DNA from: Homalodisca vitripennis
Lineage: Eukaryota; Arthropoda; Insecta; Hemiptera; Cicadellidae
Reading direction: 5' to 3'
Length of the DNA: 64,000 bases
NCBI RefSeq assembly: GCF_021130785.1
Contig: NC_060212.1
Coordinates: 146,097,501-146,161,500, forward strand
Part shown: piece by piece, positions 45,816 to 57,931 of the stretch
Position numbering within the stretch: the first letter of the stretch is position 1
How the letters are laid out: the number at the start of each line of letters is the position of its first letter
Position numbers and translations under genes: made by a program
The notes under the pieces: model-generated
The model's database searches: none
What the model was told of the DNA's origin: nothing
Seen by the model: only the letters and a program-made list of their open reading frames with translations

Positions 45816-46578
45816 TAAGACATGAAGTTAAACATACATAAAAAATCAAATCAAGCAATGTGCGGCGTTGAACTTGACAATGCAACAGTTGTAACTCGAA
45901 GAAACAAACCTATACCATGGCAGATTCTCTCATCGTCTTTGGTGCGTGTGGAGTATCATGCGTAGTGCGCCTGATTATGTGCAGTGGAAGTGGTTTCGAG
46001 TCATTCTTACTAGTGCAGTGTAGATTTATAGGTATACGCTAGGTTTTTATGAGTTAAAACTGCTTTTTTTTGTAAGTTTCATTCTGTATCTTATCTTTAG
46101 CAATTTGTCTATAGGCCTCCTTACCCATATAATTATAGGGTGTAACAAAATTTTTCACAAACTTTAGGATATTGTTGCATGGACCAAGATGAGCTGAAAA
46201 CTAATTGCCACTGATGGGTTATCTCTTTTCAATTACCGTCTCTCTGTATGTATGTATCTTTTAGCTTTTTTTAAATTGAGAAACAAGTAAAGTAATAGAA
46301 CTCAAATTTGGCACTGTTGTTTTTTTCAGCCTAAAATCAAGAGGAAACAAATCAATATTACGTTATCATATCACGCTCCAAAATGGCGGTATTTTTAATG
46401 CTTAATACTGTGTATATATTATTAATATATTATAATACTGTAAAAATATAACTATGACACTTTTTGAAGAATAACACAAGGTCCTCAATCTAATTATAAA
46501 CATTTTGACATTGGTTGCATTAGGTTTTTAGCTCCTCTTGGTCTACCCTAAGGTTTGACTGGAGAGTTTTTTGCACCC

Positions 46579-46636
<58 letters not shown>
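46579..46636. repeat. TA microsatellite
   Basis: About 29 TA units. Confidence 0.95.
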
Positions 46637-46639
<3 letters not shown>

Positions 46640-46771
46640 CCTCGGAAAAAACTAAAATATAACTGACTATAATTTTTCGGTCATTGGTTTGAAAATTTCC
46701 TTTAAACCACTGCTAAGATGAGGGTTCAACGTCTTAGACGTTGATAGAACCGGTATTTGACTGGTATCCTT

Positions 46772-46814
46772 GATTATAGATCCTTCTGAGGATCTTCTTG
46801 AAGGATCCATAATC
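46772..46814. repeat. Hairpin, 15-bp arms
   Basis: gattatagatccttc and gaaggatccataatc pair with one mismatch around a 13-base loop (tgaggatcttctt). Confidence 0.65.
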
Positions 46815-46829
46815 GATGCTAGTACCTAG

Positions 46830-47000
46830 ACGCCGCGCCGCCACCAGAGCGCAGTACGAGAGCTGTCAGTGCAGTGCAGAAGCTGGCACCGTGTCAGGCG
46901 ACATTAGCTAGCGACAGACGGCAGTTATATGTCGTTGCATAACTGTCACTATTGTTAATGACGAGTTAGCTAATGTAGACTGGCCTCTCAATGCTAGTCT
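46830..47000. promoter_or_regulatory. GC/CpG-rich patch, possible promoter or 5' exon
   Basis: acgccgcgccgccaccagag opens a CpG-rich stretch that contrasts with AT-rich flanks. It includes gctgtcagtgcagtgcagaa, with initiator-like tcagt. No coding frame was recognised. Confidence 0.25.
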
Positions 47001-47779
47001 AGGGGACTCCCACGCTCGCTTAGCACCACGATGTGGATATGTTCATCACATATACTGTCCTCTTTTGTACAGTAGGTGTGTTAAGTTTGTGCTTTAACAC
47101 CGTCATTAACTCTCGGTCACTCCAATGAAACTGAAACTTGCCAGCAGTGTATGAAAGTTATACGTTAAATTGTTCAAAAAGTCATGATATTCCTTATCTC
47201 AAATTTCAAATAACTTGTAAGCAAGTAACATTTCTGTATATCCTTTTGAGGACCTATGAATAGAACAGCTTGTGTTTAAAACCGTTACACTAATATAAAC
47301 AGTAAAAAGAGAAAATTAAATATAAACAGGCATATACAGATCAAGGCGTGTGGAATAAAACGAAGCAGACTGTGAATTATGAACTGTGAACCGAGTTTTC
47401 TCGCGTAATATTCTCTTTATTTAGGCTTAAACATTAGTTCTAAATGTAATTTTAACTGCTGTTTCGTATTTTATACAAGTATTATTATTACATTTTAAAA
47501 CTTATGATGCCATTATTTGGCGAAAGAACTTTCGTAAAATAGAACTTTCATTTAATATTATAGTAAAAATCATGGTTTTACTTTTAAAACAGCTCACACT
47601 GATAGGTTATGATCATTCAGATCAGTCTGTATCATTCATATTATGTTTGAATGTTTTTAGATTGTATCCTTATTTAATGAAATATGTTTATAATGCTTAC
47701 TGACTGTTTGAAAGTAATACTGAGTTAACCTTAAGGCAATAAGAGGCCTTAACACTCGTATTTCTTACTAAATTGATTA

Positions 47780-47945
47780 GTATCGAAGTATCATTGGAGA
47801 ACTAATTGTATTGATAAATAAATACCCCTTACTACTCGTACGATGGCTTATCCCACTTGCACCAGCGTAATTAGAAAATATTGAATTCTCATCGGAGCAC
47901 TAATTGTGTTGATAAATAAGTACCTCTTACTATATTGATTCAACT
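47780..47945. repeat. Direct duplication, about 98 bp apart
   Basis: ggagaactaattgtattgat plus aaataaataccc (near 47796) recurs as ggagcactaattgtgttgat plus aaataagtacct (near 47894). This is a two-copy local duplication. Confidence 0.7.
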
Positions 47946-48571
47946 CCCACTTACTACAGCGTGTATTCAATAGTTGTTAATGAGTTGTTTTTCGAAAGCA
48001 TTCTTATTTTTACGTTTGTTTCCACTCATTCTCTTTTAGTTTGCTTTCGGCCTCTTCGTATTTTCGATCTTCGATGGTTTATCGATCTGTCTGTTCCCCT
48101 GTTCCAGACGTCCCCTGCTCGCAGGTATGCCCACCATACTATGATAAATGTCAGCTTAGAGGTCAAAGCGATCCTGACCTCCGCCGCGCCGCGCCGTACC
48201 TCCAGACTGGGCCGAAAAAACCGGTCCACGTACACCTATGATTTATTCTTGCATCATTTACGGCCGCGTTCAAAAATTCGCCCTCGTTATGTTTTCGCGG
48301 TCACGAAGCCCTATAATTGCACGGTTCGCCCGCCTGATTGTGACGTGTGTTGTCTGTATCCTGCAGGAACAGGTTATTAGTAGACCATCGGTGTGTTCCG
48401 ACTGTTCGTGGCGATTGTTTCATTGTCATCACAGTCGCGTGTCTTGTAATACTCACTCTCCAATAGTTTTCCGACAAAACCTCCTCTTAAGGTACATTTA
48501 TACCTTGAGTGAGGGTCAATTGAGTAGAGCATGTTGCAGAAACTGCTATGGCACAATGAGAGTGCCACAAT
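47946..48571. other. Mixed GC patch, no gene called
   Basis: GC-richer around 48060-48340. It holds an inverted pair of aggtca half-sites near 48160 with a 9-base spacer. Overlapping open frames up to 139 codons exist in several registers, which argues against any being real. Confidence 0.4.
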
Positions 48572-48820
48572 GGGGAGTGCCGATGGCCGAGTGGTCTAAG
48601 ACGCTGGACTTTGAGTCTTAGTTAGAGATAGCGCAGGTTCAAATCCTGTCTATGACTGTTGCACTTCTTATCAGTACCATCGACCTTGTACTGACTGTAT
48701 CGACTCTCCCCCTTATTCTGTTTGATAAGATCCTCGCACAGGCCAGTGGCCCATGAGGACGGGCAGAATAAGACATAAAAGGAGAATCGGCTTCTCCTTC
48801 AAAAACAAATAAAAACAAAG
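48572..48820 (+). mobile_element. tRNA-derived SINE, intact head
   Basis: The head has a box A (tggccgagtgg, 48584-48594) and a box B (ggttcaaatcc, 48636-48646), the internal RNA polymerase III promoter. It resembles a Leu/Ser-type tRNA, but the anticodon stem does not pair well, so it is not a working tRNA gene. The body reads cttatcagtaccatcgacct, gtttgataagatcctcgcac and gaggacgggcagaataag. It ends with a small stem (ggagaatcggcttctcc) and an A-rich tail. Two further copies at 39515 and 63118 define the family. A possible direct repeat, ttgcagaaa, lies at about 48534 and 48823, but the first is 30 bp upstream of the head, so the target duplication is unproven. Its partner LINE is not identified. 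Confidence 0.88.
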
Positions 48821-49656
48821 ATTTGCAGAAATATGCAACCAACTACTCAGCATGAGGTGGCCGTGTCGATTCGTTAAGTTGTTTTATTTCATTTCTATAT
48901 TAATGAATCAAAATGAAGGTTGCTGTTGAGTAAGGCCGAATGAATCAATATTATGAGAAGCTATGTCGAGCTCTAGGAAAATATTAAATTTACTACATCT
49001 TCTTGATTCTTCTTGGTTAGTCACATTGTTCAACTTTGTATGTGATGTGATCCAAAAACACCGCATTCAGTCAGTGGTAATGTATTCTTTTTATCCAGTT
49101 ATATAAATATTGATGACCACCATTTTGACGCCTTGATAGGCTATATCCAAGAAATTGAGTAACTGTGAATGGTGATGAATTTATTAATTGGAAGAACTCA
49201 CCAATCATTTGCTGGTAGCCATCCTGTTGCACCTACTTATTAAATTACCAACGGCTGTTTCATGGCGCTTAGTCATTATTACCAAAATATATGTACGATA
49301 AATTACGATTGATCATGACGAACAGACGATATCAAAAGCCTCAACTTATATCCGAGGTACAGCTAACGCCGTCAATGGTTGATAACTTCGACAGTTACCC
49401 TGTTTCTCGGCGTATAAACCATTAATCGCAAACACTCCAATTATGAATAACACTCAGGTCGTCGCTTCTTACGCAGATCACAAATGCAGTCCTCATCAGT
49501 AATCTACCGAGGGACCTGCGGGGTACAGTCCATCCAATTGAATCTCTTTAGGGGATTCTTTCTACGCCAGTATTATTCTAATTTATTTAAAAAAAAATGT
49601 TTACGAGAAAACTGTCCAAACCAAATGAAACTTTGTATAATTTCAAACCTACCTTT

Positions 49657-49724
49657 CAGAGAATCGAACCCGTGACCTCTCGGTTAGAGAGCGGCAGCGT
49701 TAACACCACACTATGGTGAAGGTC
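49657..49724 (-). other. tRNA-like remnant (tRNA-Val-type) or SINE head
   Basis: Read on the - strand, accatagtgtggtgttaacg gives a box A and gaggtcacgggttcgattc a box B. The anticodon loop would be ctaaccg (AAC). The acceptor and T stems pair poorly, so it is a decayed tRNA pseudogene or SINE head rather than a functional gene. Confidence 0.45.
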
Positions 49725-51539
49725 GTACGTGTTCTTCGAGTCCACCACAATTCGGCATTGGATTGGACAGTAGTCAATATGGTACTTAACTGTTTAGTGA
49801 CAACGGAAATATGTATATTGAATAATGTGGCTTGAGAGCCAGAATGTGCTAAGTGATACTCGGTTGTTTTCGTCTTGCCGGAACAGATGTAGACAACTCT
49901 ATTATAGTTGTGGCTAAGTGAGAGGTAATGTTTACAATCCAATGCCACCTCGACCCGCCTACGGTGGCCGCGAACCTCAATATTTACGCGGCACTGCGCC
50001 TGCTGGCCTACGCTACCAACAGATCATTTTCCTACAGTGAGTCAGTCACGGCGGTGTCGTATTTCGAGAATTGGCGCACTCAAAAACTGTATGTATTTTT
50101 AGATTACTGCCGTTAATGGTGCCCCTGACATTATTTAAAATATTAATGTTTTGGCTGAGATAATCTGCTAGGTTTTTTCAACCTGACAGAGAATTTGTAA
50201 CAAGGTTATAGAAGAATGCCAAAAATGATGACGCGCATTGTAGGAGTTTGAAAAAAGACTGTTTTCTTTTAAGAGCACATGTCTGGAAATGATGTACACC
50301 CCATAACGTGACGAAGAAGTATTATTTTTGTCCTTTCATCCAGAGGAATACACTTGATCATGAAATTTTTAACAGAGTTTAGGGTGCAAAATTTAATGAA
50401 ATGTCAGTTGAATGTTGGAATGGTTTTTTAGTTTCGACAATTTTGAGGTGGCACAACAATTTCGGTGCAGAAGAGAATATACATTTTTCCACAATTCATA
50501 AAGAGAGTAGGGCATAGAACTATTGTTTTGCATAATATTGCTGCAATTTTCCGCTTCTGAAATTTTACTAGATTATAGATCATGTACTTATAATATCTAT
50601 ATACTTCTGTATCGCTGACATAGGAAGAACCTTTCTTAAATTAAAATACAATAACATTAATGGTTTCTGATAAATAGTAGTACCGTGATAATAAACCAAT
50701 ATTCATTGGCTTTGTATCAGCAATAACTGGGAACAAACGGCTGTAAGAGGCATTACAGTTGCTAAAGGTCAAGAAGTAAGTGGAATTTGAACACTTAGTC
50801 ACGTTCGATTAATCCTCAGTTGTCCTTTCCACTTGACGGATCCTGTAACTCGGTATTGGCTTTCAGCCTATATTGTACGAGCAATGCAGGCGAGTGAACA
50901 TCAATTTATCATTGCCAATGTAACCCATAGATAACCTCTGACAAAGTTGATATCTCAGTTGAAATTAATTGAATTATATGCGATTGTCTGCATAAATTAC
51001 GCGTAAGTGGGGCAACAAGTCTCGTAGGCTGAAAAATCAAGGCGAGTCCGTAACCTAATTATTTATTTTTCTCTTATCGTCATTGTTGCACTGCTTCGAT
51101 CTATTGCATACTTACTTATATACTTTATGTAACACTGAATAAATAATTTTGAAGCACGTTAATTAAACCAAAGTGGTAAGCATTAAGAGAATGACATTAA
51201 CATAAAGCTGTATTATGGTGTAAAGGGGACAAATGAACTAATATTTACACGTGGACTCCGAACCATATATCGATAAATCGATGGTGGGTGAGATGTATGA
51301 CTATTTGTTATGTGACCTCCGACAATACAAATCGATTGTGGCACCGATAGTATTGTTCGATTGTGAGAGTAGTCACATTAAGCTAAACACTGTGCTGTCC
51401 GTGCGTCAAGTGACATGTGCGTGTGCCACTGATGCAGCCATTAAAGGCTCTGTACGAATTCAGGGCCTCGAGGAAAGTACTATTGTAGTATCTGTGTGCT
51501 AAAACATCCATACGAACTCAAGGTAGGCGCCTTTGGCAT
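49725..51539. other. No confident gene, two weak coding candidates
   Basis: A GC-richer stretch at 49928-50040 and a frame at 51251-51502 have protein-like composition but no supporting family match. Both are discussed as findings. The remainder is AT-rich and featureless. Confidence 0.4.
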
Positions 51540-51850
51540 TTGAATGGCGATGGATTCATTCATCCATTGGAATGTGGGGGAGACTGCTGCGTGCGGTTCC
51601 AATCTAACGTAGCCGGGAGCGTAGCGTGCCGATATAGTGTCTGCTAGCCGGTGTCGGTACCGGGGCCTCCTTATTGTCTGCAGCGGCGGCGGTGGCGGCT
51701 GCAGCATTGTGCGCAGTCGCAGTTACTACGCGGTCGTGACCGTGCGTATATTTGGGAAGTTCTGCAGATGTTTTTACAGTGAATACTCTTCCCTTTCACT
51801 GTTGTCGGTTGAGCAGTTGTAGGCTCCTGCGGCGGCGGTTTGGTTGCAGA
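51540..51850. promoter_or_regulatory. GC-rich patch with cgg repeats, possible promoter or 5' exon
   Basis: gcagcggcggcggtggcggc (around 51680) and gcggcggtttggttgcag (near 51829) mark a CpG-rich island. ttacagtgaatac near 51776 is initiator-like. The segment ends in a ttggttgcag splice-acceptor-like string. The short + frame through ggcggc looks like untranslated GC-rich sequence. Confidence 0.3.
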
Positions 51851-52120
51851 ATGAGACGCTTAAATATTCATATTTTCTTTCAATGTGGTACTCAGTGATA
51901 GTTGTTTTTTATGCTCTGCATATTACTTGAGCAAGTAAATCAACAAATTCAAAATTCATTGCTACCGATAAATGGGATTAGAGTACTATATCATCGGAAC
52001 AAAATTAGGAAACGAATAATCTTTTTTTGATCTATAGTACTGTCTAAAGCTAATTGATACCTAAACTTTAAACAAGCCATCACAGATTCCCTCTGATAAT
52101 TTGGTACCCTTACAATCATG

Positions 52121-52362
52121 AATTATCTCATAGTCGTTGAAGGAGGAGCTCTTCTTATTGGAAAAAAACAATTTTCGATTATTTCATAAAAGAAAACTCA
52201 CAATTATCCAATATTTTTTTATATTTTCACACGAGGCCTTTCAACATCAAAGATGATTCAGACCTGACGGTAGCATCTTTGATGTTGAAATGCCTCGTGT
52301 GAAAATTTAAATATTATTGGATAATTGTGAGTTTTCTTTTATAAAATTATCTCATAGTCGTT
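52121..52362. mobile_element. Fold-back element with 18-bp direct repeats
   Basis: The repeat aattatctcatagtcgtt is identical at 52121-52138 and 52345-52362. Between them, arms of about 74 bp (52183-52256 and 52273-52346) pair closely. They start with ataaaagaaaactcacaatt and include cacacgaggcctttcaacat. On the - strand the left arm reads ctgaatcatctttgatgttg then aaagg, close to the centre of the element at 14534-14730. Its layout is the same: direct repeat, short unpaired stretch, arms, direct repeat. Confidence 0.7.
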
Positions 52363-53792
52363 TAGGAAAAAAATTGTAAAATTCATTTTACTGCTATTTC
52401 TAGCTATCAAGCACGATAGGCTGCAAATAATTGTCGTTTTTCCGCAGATATACATCTGAGTTACAGTATGGTAACCAATCTCTGTATCAAGGAGTGGCAA
52501 TAAATTGAGTTCTATTGGAAATATTGATTCAGTTTTATTGTTGCGTAACAAAAAAAGGGTTAGGAACATTTATACCTGTAGTACACATTTTTTTTCGAAC
52601 AATAACATAGTAAGAGATACAATTAACTATTATTTGAGAATTTGGAATAAAAGGATTAATGGTTCGGACCGAATTTGATTTACATCTTATTCAGACCAAA
52701 TACAAATTCTTATCTCTTAATCTTATCAATTAATTGTTTTCTTGGCTTACTTGCTTTATACAAAGTTATAGTTTATAGTTAGTACTTCTTTCTAACGCAG
52801 GGTTAACAACTGTATGGAAGAATACTTGGTGTTTATACCTTAAGAAAATAATGAACCAGTTTTCTACTTGTGTCGTGACAGTTTTGCTTTCGTTTAGGGA
52901 ATACGTTTCAACCATTGTCAATAATCATATGAAACAAAAATGCTGTACCTCTTGTTATAAAAGTAATGTATGGAAAATGAATGAATCCTCAGGAATAGGC
53001 TTATCTCCCCGATCTTCCCCGATGTCATCAAGTCACATCAAAAGCTTCATCGTCGTTCAATCAAGAAGGCTTTTGCAGATAAAGTCGAGGTTGATGTAAT
53101 TTGTCACTGCTTCTTTTCGGATTATAGCCCACTCCGCAATTTCACCTTCAAATATTACTTTCCTCAATTTTCTTTCTTCTCCCATCTCCACTGACTTTCC
53201 CCGCATGTTTCGCCGCCAACCAGCCTTGCCTAGGTTTGTTGAGTCAGACAGAGTAGGTCGACAAATCGCCGCATTGAATTTGTATCCGTAGCAGTAGTTT
53301 TTATGGACACATGTAAAAAGATCATGCAACATAAATCTACGAAAAAGTTAAATGTCATTGGAATTTCACCTACGTTCATGTGATTAAAATGTTCACTGTT
53401 TAAATGTCATAAAAAAAGTTACATTACTTTCTAGTTCGGTAAGGCGTGACGATGTGGTAGGACGTAGTAATACACGAATTAATCTTAATATAACACTAGT
53501 TACCATACATATTCTCTCCATAAATATAACTACAGAGAAATTTATACCTGAATATACCTACGTCCAGTGTCCAATCCAAAAACTATACAAACTACATAGA
53601 CGTCTTACTGGAGTTAGTAACCATTACGCGTCAACAGAGTTCGCTAGTATCGCACTAGGTCCCGTCATGGCCGTCGGAAAGCGCTGGTAATGGTCAGTGA
53701 GGTTTCTGTTTTTTTTTTTAATTTTTTTTTTTTATTCGGACTATCATTTCATCGCAGGCTAAACTTAACGCGTCGTATGACCTGCAATAATT
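52363..53792. other. AT-rich DNA, no gene
   Basis: A T-rich run of about 30 bases lies at 53709-53735. No coding or RNA features are recognised. Confidence 0.5.
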
Positions 53793-53883
53793 AGTACGCC
53801 TTAGAGTACAGAGTACAGAGTACGCCTTAGAGTACAGAGTACGCCTTAGAGTACAGAGTACGCCTTAGAGTACAGAGTACGCC
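53793..53883. repeat. 19-bp tandem repeat, about five copies
   Basis: agtacgccttagagtacag is repeated, with an extra agtacag after the first unit. Confidence 0.95.
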
Positions 53884-56749
53884 ATAACTCTGTATACATA
53901 TAAAGCCAAATAAGGAATATTGAGTAAAGGAATATTCCTGGGAACATTACCAATCTGGATCGGAAGATAATATTACAGCCATGTGCTTGTAGTCCGCTAC
54001 TAATTATTTTAGTATACTAGAGATTAAGATATTCCAATTTTGGATTCCATAAAGAAGTTCAGTAAATGTCCTGTCATTTATACCTGATACCGGACGTATT
54101 GTTCCTTATTGTGTGCTTGTTAAATTCCGGAACGGGCTGCCTGGGCGGCCATCTTGACCTGCTTTTGTCCCGTAAGAACAATACTAAACCTTAATTCATT
54201 ATACTCTCTTTCTGTCTCTCAGTTACATAGTGGTGAGAGATATGTAACTTTAAAGGTAGGAATTATCCGCAATCAACTGCATTATAGATTTTTCCCCGTG
54301 TTAGTAGACGATAATTATGACTAATACAAACTCTTCACACGAAAATAGGGGAGAAAAGGGGTGTAAGTGTAAACATTACCTTATGAGACCAAACTCAGGG
54401 GCATTTAAGTGCACCTGAGTCCTAAAGCCCAACAGTGAAGTTTGAAAATTCCTGACTATCATACAATTATTTTCTTATAACTTGGGCTTATTTTTATTTA
54501 ACATCTGTTGAATAAAGTTGGAAGATTTCCACAGTGAGGACAACATATTTCAAAATTTTCAATTGTGTTTACAATATTACGATTTGGTGTAAACCGGGAG
54601 AGGTTGTGGCCACGTAAGCCCAACGACTGTTATTTTAAAATTATATCCAAGCTTTGGTATTGTAATTGTTTTATAGGGAGGTTAAATATTTGTTATTATG
54701 ATCGTTCGTTTTATAATCAAAGTTCATATTCTATATTAAAAATTATAAATTATTGATGAGTTTTTCGATTTTACGAGGGTGAGTGTTTTCGTTAAAGAAC
54801 GGTACGACTCTTCAGTGTGGAACGAATTTAATTGGATAGAGGAAGAACATTTCTCTCTCCGAGCGATTAGTGACCACGTAATCAACTGTAAGACGTAACA
54901 AGCAGCAAGCAATGATCATAACTATTAACTGTTAATGGAAAGGCACAATGATTGTTTCCATTAGGTGCCACTGTGAGGACGTGTAGTTTCTGCTTTGTGC
55001 TCAATAGGGGTCGGCGTGCTCGATATCGTCCGAGTTCTCGCTCCCGCTACACTTCAGGCCCATAACTCAGCGGGAAAGTCGCACTGTACAACTAGACCGT
55101 TGCTGGTGCGCGTGCGTGCGTGCGTGGAGCGGTTCTATTACTAACAAACTTGTTATTAACTGCGCTATAATCTCCGTGGATTGTTGTGCTCATCCTAGTT
55201 GCAGAAATGTATTTCTTCTGTTTGTGGCTTACCAGCTATTAAAACACCTTCACACAATGATTATCTGGTTTACGGATAGGAACCCTAATGAGAGAAAAGC
55301 TATTACATTAAGTTTGTACATGTTTACATGCACCGTAAGTATAATTGCTGTCCGCCAAAATTTTTTAATGTAATAGTCCAGAAGCTGAGTGCCAATTTGT
55401 GCTGTATAAGCACTAAGTCTGGGTTTTCTTGAAATCGACAAAGGAATTTCTCCCCTGAGGAAGAAATCACTAATTTTTCATAGAGGTCGAATATGAGGAT
55501 ATCGAAATTGTTAGAAAAATGTATAAAACTATAATTTTTGTTGTCACATTTTTCTTAGCACGAGACAAGTTCAAATCAACGTCAGAAACAAAAGCAGATG
55601 TTATATCAGCGTCAGCTAGCCTCATACAGACCCTAAAAATGGCGGCTGTCACTAATTTCTTGATATAATTATTATTTACTTGGAAAATAATTGGTTTTTA
55701 ATGTGTCAATATATGGAAAATATGATCTGAAAAAAAAATGTATCTCTTCATATTTTTAACCTTTTTGATTATTTTTTAAATTGTGACGCCCACCAAAACG
55801 AGCCCGTCTGATGATTTATGTCAAGAAAAACCAGGTTGTATGCTTACGCAGTTCAAAATCGCCTTTGACGTCTAGAAGTTAAGTGTTATATAATTCTTAG
55901 AATTTTAATACTAAACATAATATTCGAAAAATTGTTAAAAAGACGTTTTGCAAGTTTATTAATAAGATATAATAAACCGTATAATACAACTAATGAGATG
56001 GATTTCGTATGCAGAGAAAATTATACATTACCATACGATCTCAAAATCCAAGTCAAGTAAATTTGCCTTACCGGACCGCCTGGTTGCCGAAAACTAACAC
56101 AGTACTGGTAAAAACTCTCAAAACTGCCTCGCGAAATCAAAATTTTATTGTAAACTACAAACGATCTTTTCAGCAAAAACGCAAGAACTATCTTATTGTC
56201 GGCAGCTACCACTCAGTATCTGAGTGTTAGGGCCAATCGTAAAAGTTGTACTTTTTCATAGTCTTCTTATAACATTTGCATACAGTGTTGCATAATTTGT
56301 ATTATTTATTACCAATGGAATATGCTTACTGTAAATGTAATACAAATAATAGTATTCTTCTTGACATTCTTACATTGTTATAATGCTCCTGACAATAAAG
56401 AAATGAACGTTTGATTGTTGGATCTTTATGACGTGACAGACTTAAAACTACTATCTATATTAATGTTCCTTCAGAGTCTTCAGGTCAAAGATAACTTCTA
56501 GCTTGTCGCAAGTAAGGCTAAAGTAGGGTGGAAGCCGTAGGTCTACGGACAAGGCTTCACCGACACAGAGTCGTCCACAACGCGGTCACGACGCACGGCT
56601 TTAATTTACCCAAGGTTTCCCGTTCATTAGGCAAAACTTGTGAACACCGGCGCCTTCGCTCTAGCGACTGTGTCGCAGTCGGCGTATTTTTATCTTGCAC
56701 TTGCACCACTGCTGCTACTAGCAGTATAAGCGAATAACGTAGCTATGGT
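53884..56749. other. No confident gene
   Basis: A pyrimidine-rich ctctctttctgtctctcag near 54200-54220 looks like a splice acceptor but leads into stops. A CpG-rich gcgcgtgcgtgcgtgcgtgg stretch lies near 55107. Nothing else is recognised. Confidence 0.45.
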
Positions 56750-57130
56750 GGGAAGGGCGGTTGATTCGGTGTAGTTCAGCTCCAGTTCACCTTCCTCTTA
56801 GTGCAGCATCTGAGATCTGATTTTGTCACAGAAAATGACTCGTCTGAAGGGATCCAAGAAAAAGTCCGAGACGAAGAAGACCAAAACGAATTCTTTGCAT
56901 CGTTTCGATATCAGAGACACACATACTACAATATATAGTGTAATCTACGTGAAGAGGTAATCTCATCAGGTGCACAGTTGAGTGCACTACGATTTGTGAC
57001 ACGATCCCAAAAAAAGGATAGAGCAACAGAGTTTCTACGGCGGGAAGGATTGATTCAAAATTAATGTTGAGTTTTCCTCCAATTCACCTTTCTCTTGGTG
57101 CAACGACTGAAATCTGACGCTGTTACAGAC
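56750..57130. repeat. Two diverged copies of a 85-bp segment
   Basis: gggaagggcggttgattcgg through gattttgtcacag (56750-56831) matches gggaaggattgattcaaaat through cgctgttacag (57042-57123). Both contain ccagttcacctt-like and cagcatctgagatctga-like text. Each ends in a splice-acceptor-like cacag or tacag. Confidence 0.65.
56832..56957 (+). CDS. Candidate small coding exon, lysine-rich
   Basis: An ATG at 56835 in a good context (gaaaatgac) opens a 41-codon frame to a stop at 56958-56960. It begins MTRLKGSKKKSETKKTKTN and continues with SLHRFDIRDTHTTIYSV. It is preceded by a pyrimidine-containing tract and gattttgtcacag (acceptor-like), and gaagaggtaatc at its end is donor-like, so it could be an internal or first exon. 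The N-terminus is very basic and might bind nucleic acid or act as a localisation signal, but no domain is recognised. It lies between two copies of a diverged 85-bp repeat. It could equally be chance. Confidence 0.3.
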
Positions 57131-57931
57131 TGGCGTGTACGAATATAATAAACATATATAATTATATATTCCACATTGGGGAAATCCAAGATGGACCATA
57201 TTCGTCTCTTAGCGGATGAATCAAGGTGGCGAGCAAAGCTACAGGTACACTAGGGGATGGTGGTTCACCCTTATTCCCACGAGAACTGCTATCCGTAAAT
57301 AACAGATGTTATACATCCACCGTCGGTTGTTGAACCTTGCCGTCTATTGGTAACTAATTCCCTCCCAACACATTTATCCTTTATTTGTCCAATGTTTTAA
57401 TAATCTATGAGCTGTAAACTGAAACATGGGCTACTATAATATATTTACCGTTATTTTACGTTTTAAGTTGTGTTGTGCCAGATTATTAAGCACTTAACAA
57501 TGATTGGTTAATCTAACAAGAGGTTTAACAGCCACAGCCTTTTGGTTTTTTTTATAATATGAACAATGCAGCCTAATATATTTTTTATTATTGGTTTGAT
57601 TTCTCGTTTTAAAGATGTCGCCGGCTTTTCGTATATTATTGTTAGTGTTTTAAAATGTTTACGGTCAGCTATGATTAACATGTACTTAACTCCCATAAAC
57701 TCCCAATAAACTGTTGGGCGATTGAAAATAAATACTGCCAAAAATGTGAAACATGGAGTGCTTTACAATGAAAAATAATGAAGTTAAAAGGAATAAAACT
57801 TCTTATGGTTGTATAGGTTCTTATAGAGAAACAAAATCAAGACGGTCGCCAATCTAGCGCCAATTTTACATCTCAATTTTATATTAGTAAGCAAAACAGG
57901 CTATTTACTATTTAAAAGCACTATTCAATAA
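57131..57931. other. AT-rich DNA upstream of tRNA-Lys
   Basis: No gene recognised. The frame at 57508-57741 on the - strand has no family features. Confidence 0.5.

Noticed and set aside
48160..48182. Inverted aggtca half-sites as an ecdysone response element
   Set aside because: The spacer is 9 bases, while ecdysone receptor sites normally use 1. The match is likely chance.
47961..48621. Overlapping frames of 127 and 139 codons in the GC-richer patch
   Set aside because: Several registers are open at once on both strands, with unrelated compositions, and the last runs into the SINE.
48572..48660. Functional tRNA-Leu or tRNA-Ser gene
   Set aside because: Boxes A and B are present, but the anticodon stem mispairs and the same body follows in two other copies, so it is a SINE head.
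54190..54240. Exon after a strong pyrimidine tract (ctctctttctgtctctcag)
   Set aside because: Stops occur soon in all frames downstream and no donor follows. At most it would be a non-coding exon.
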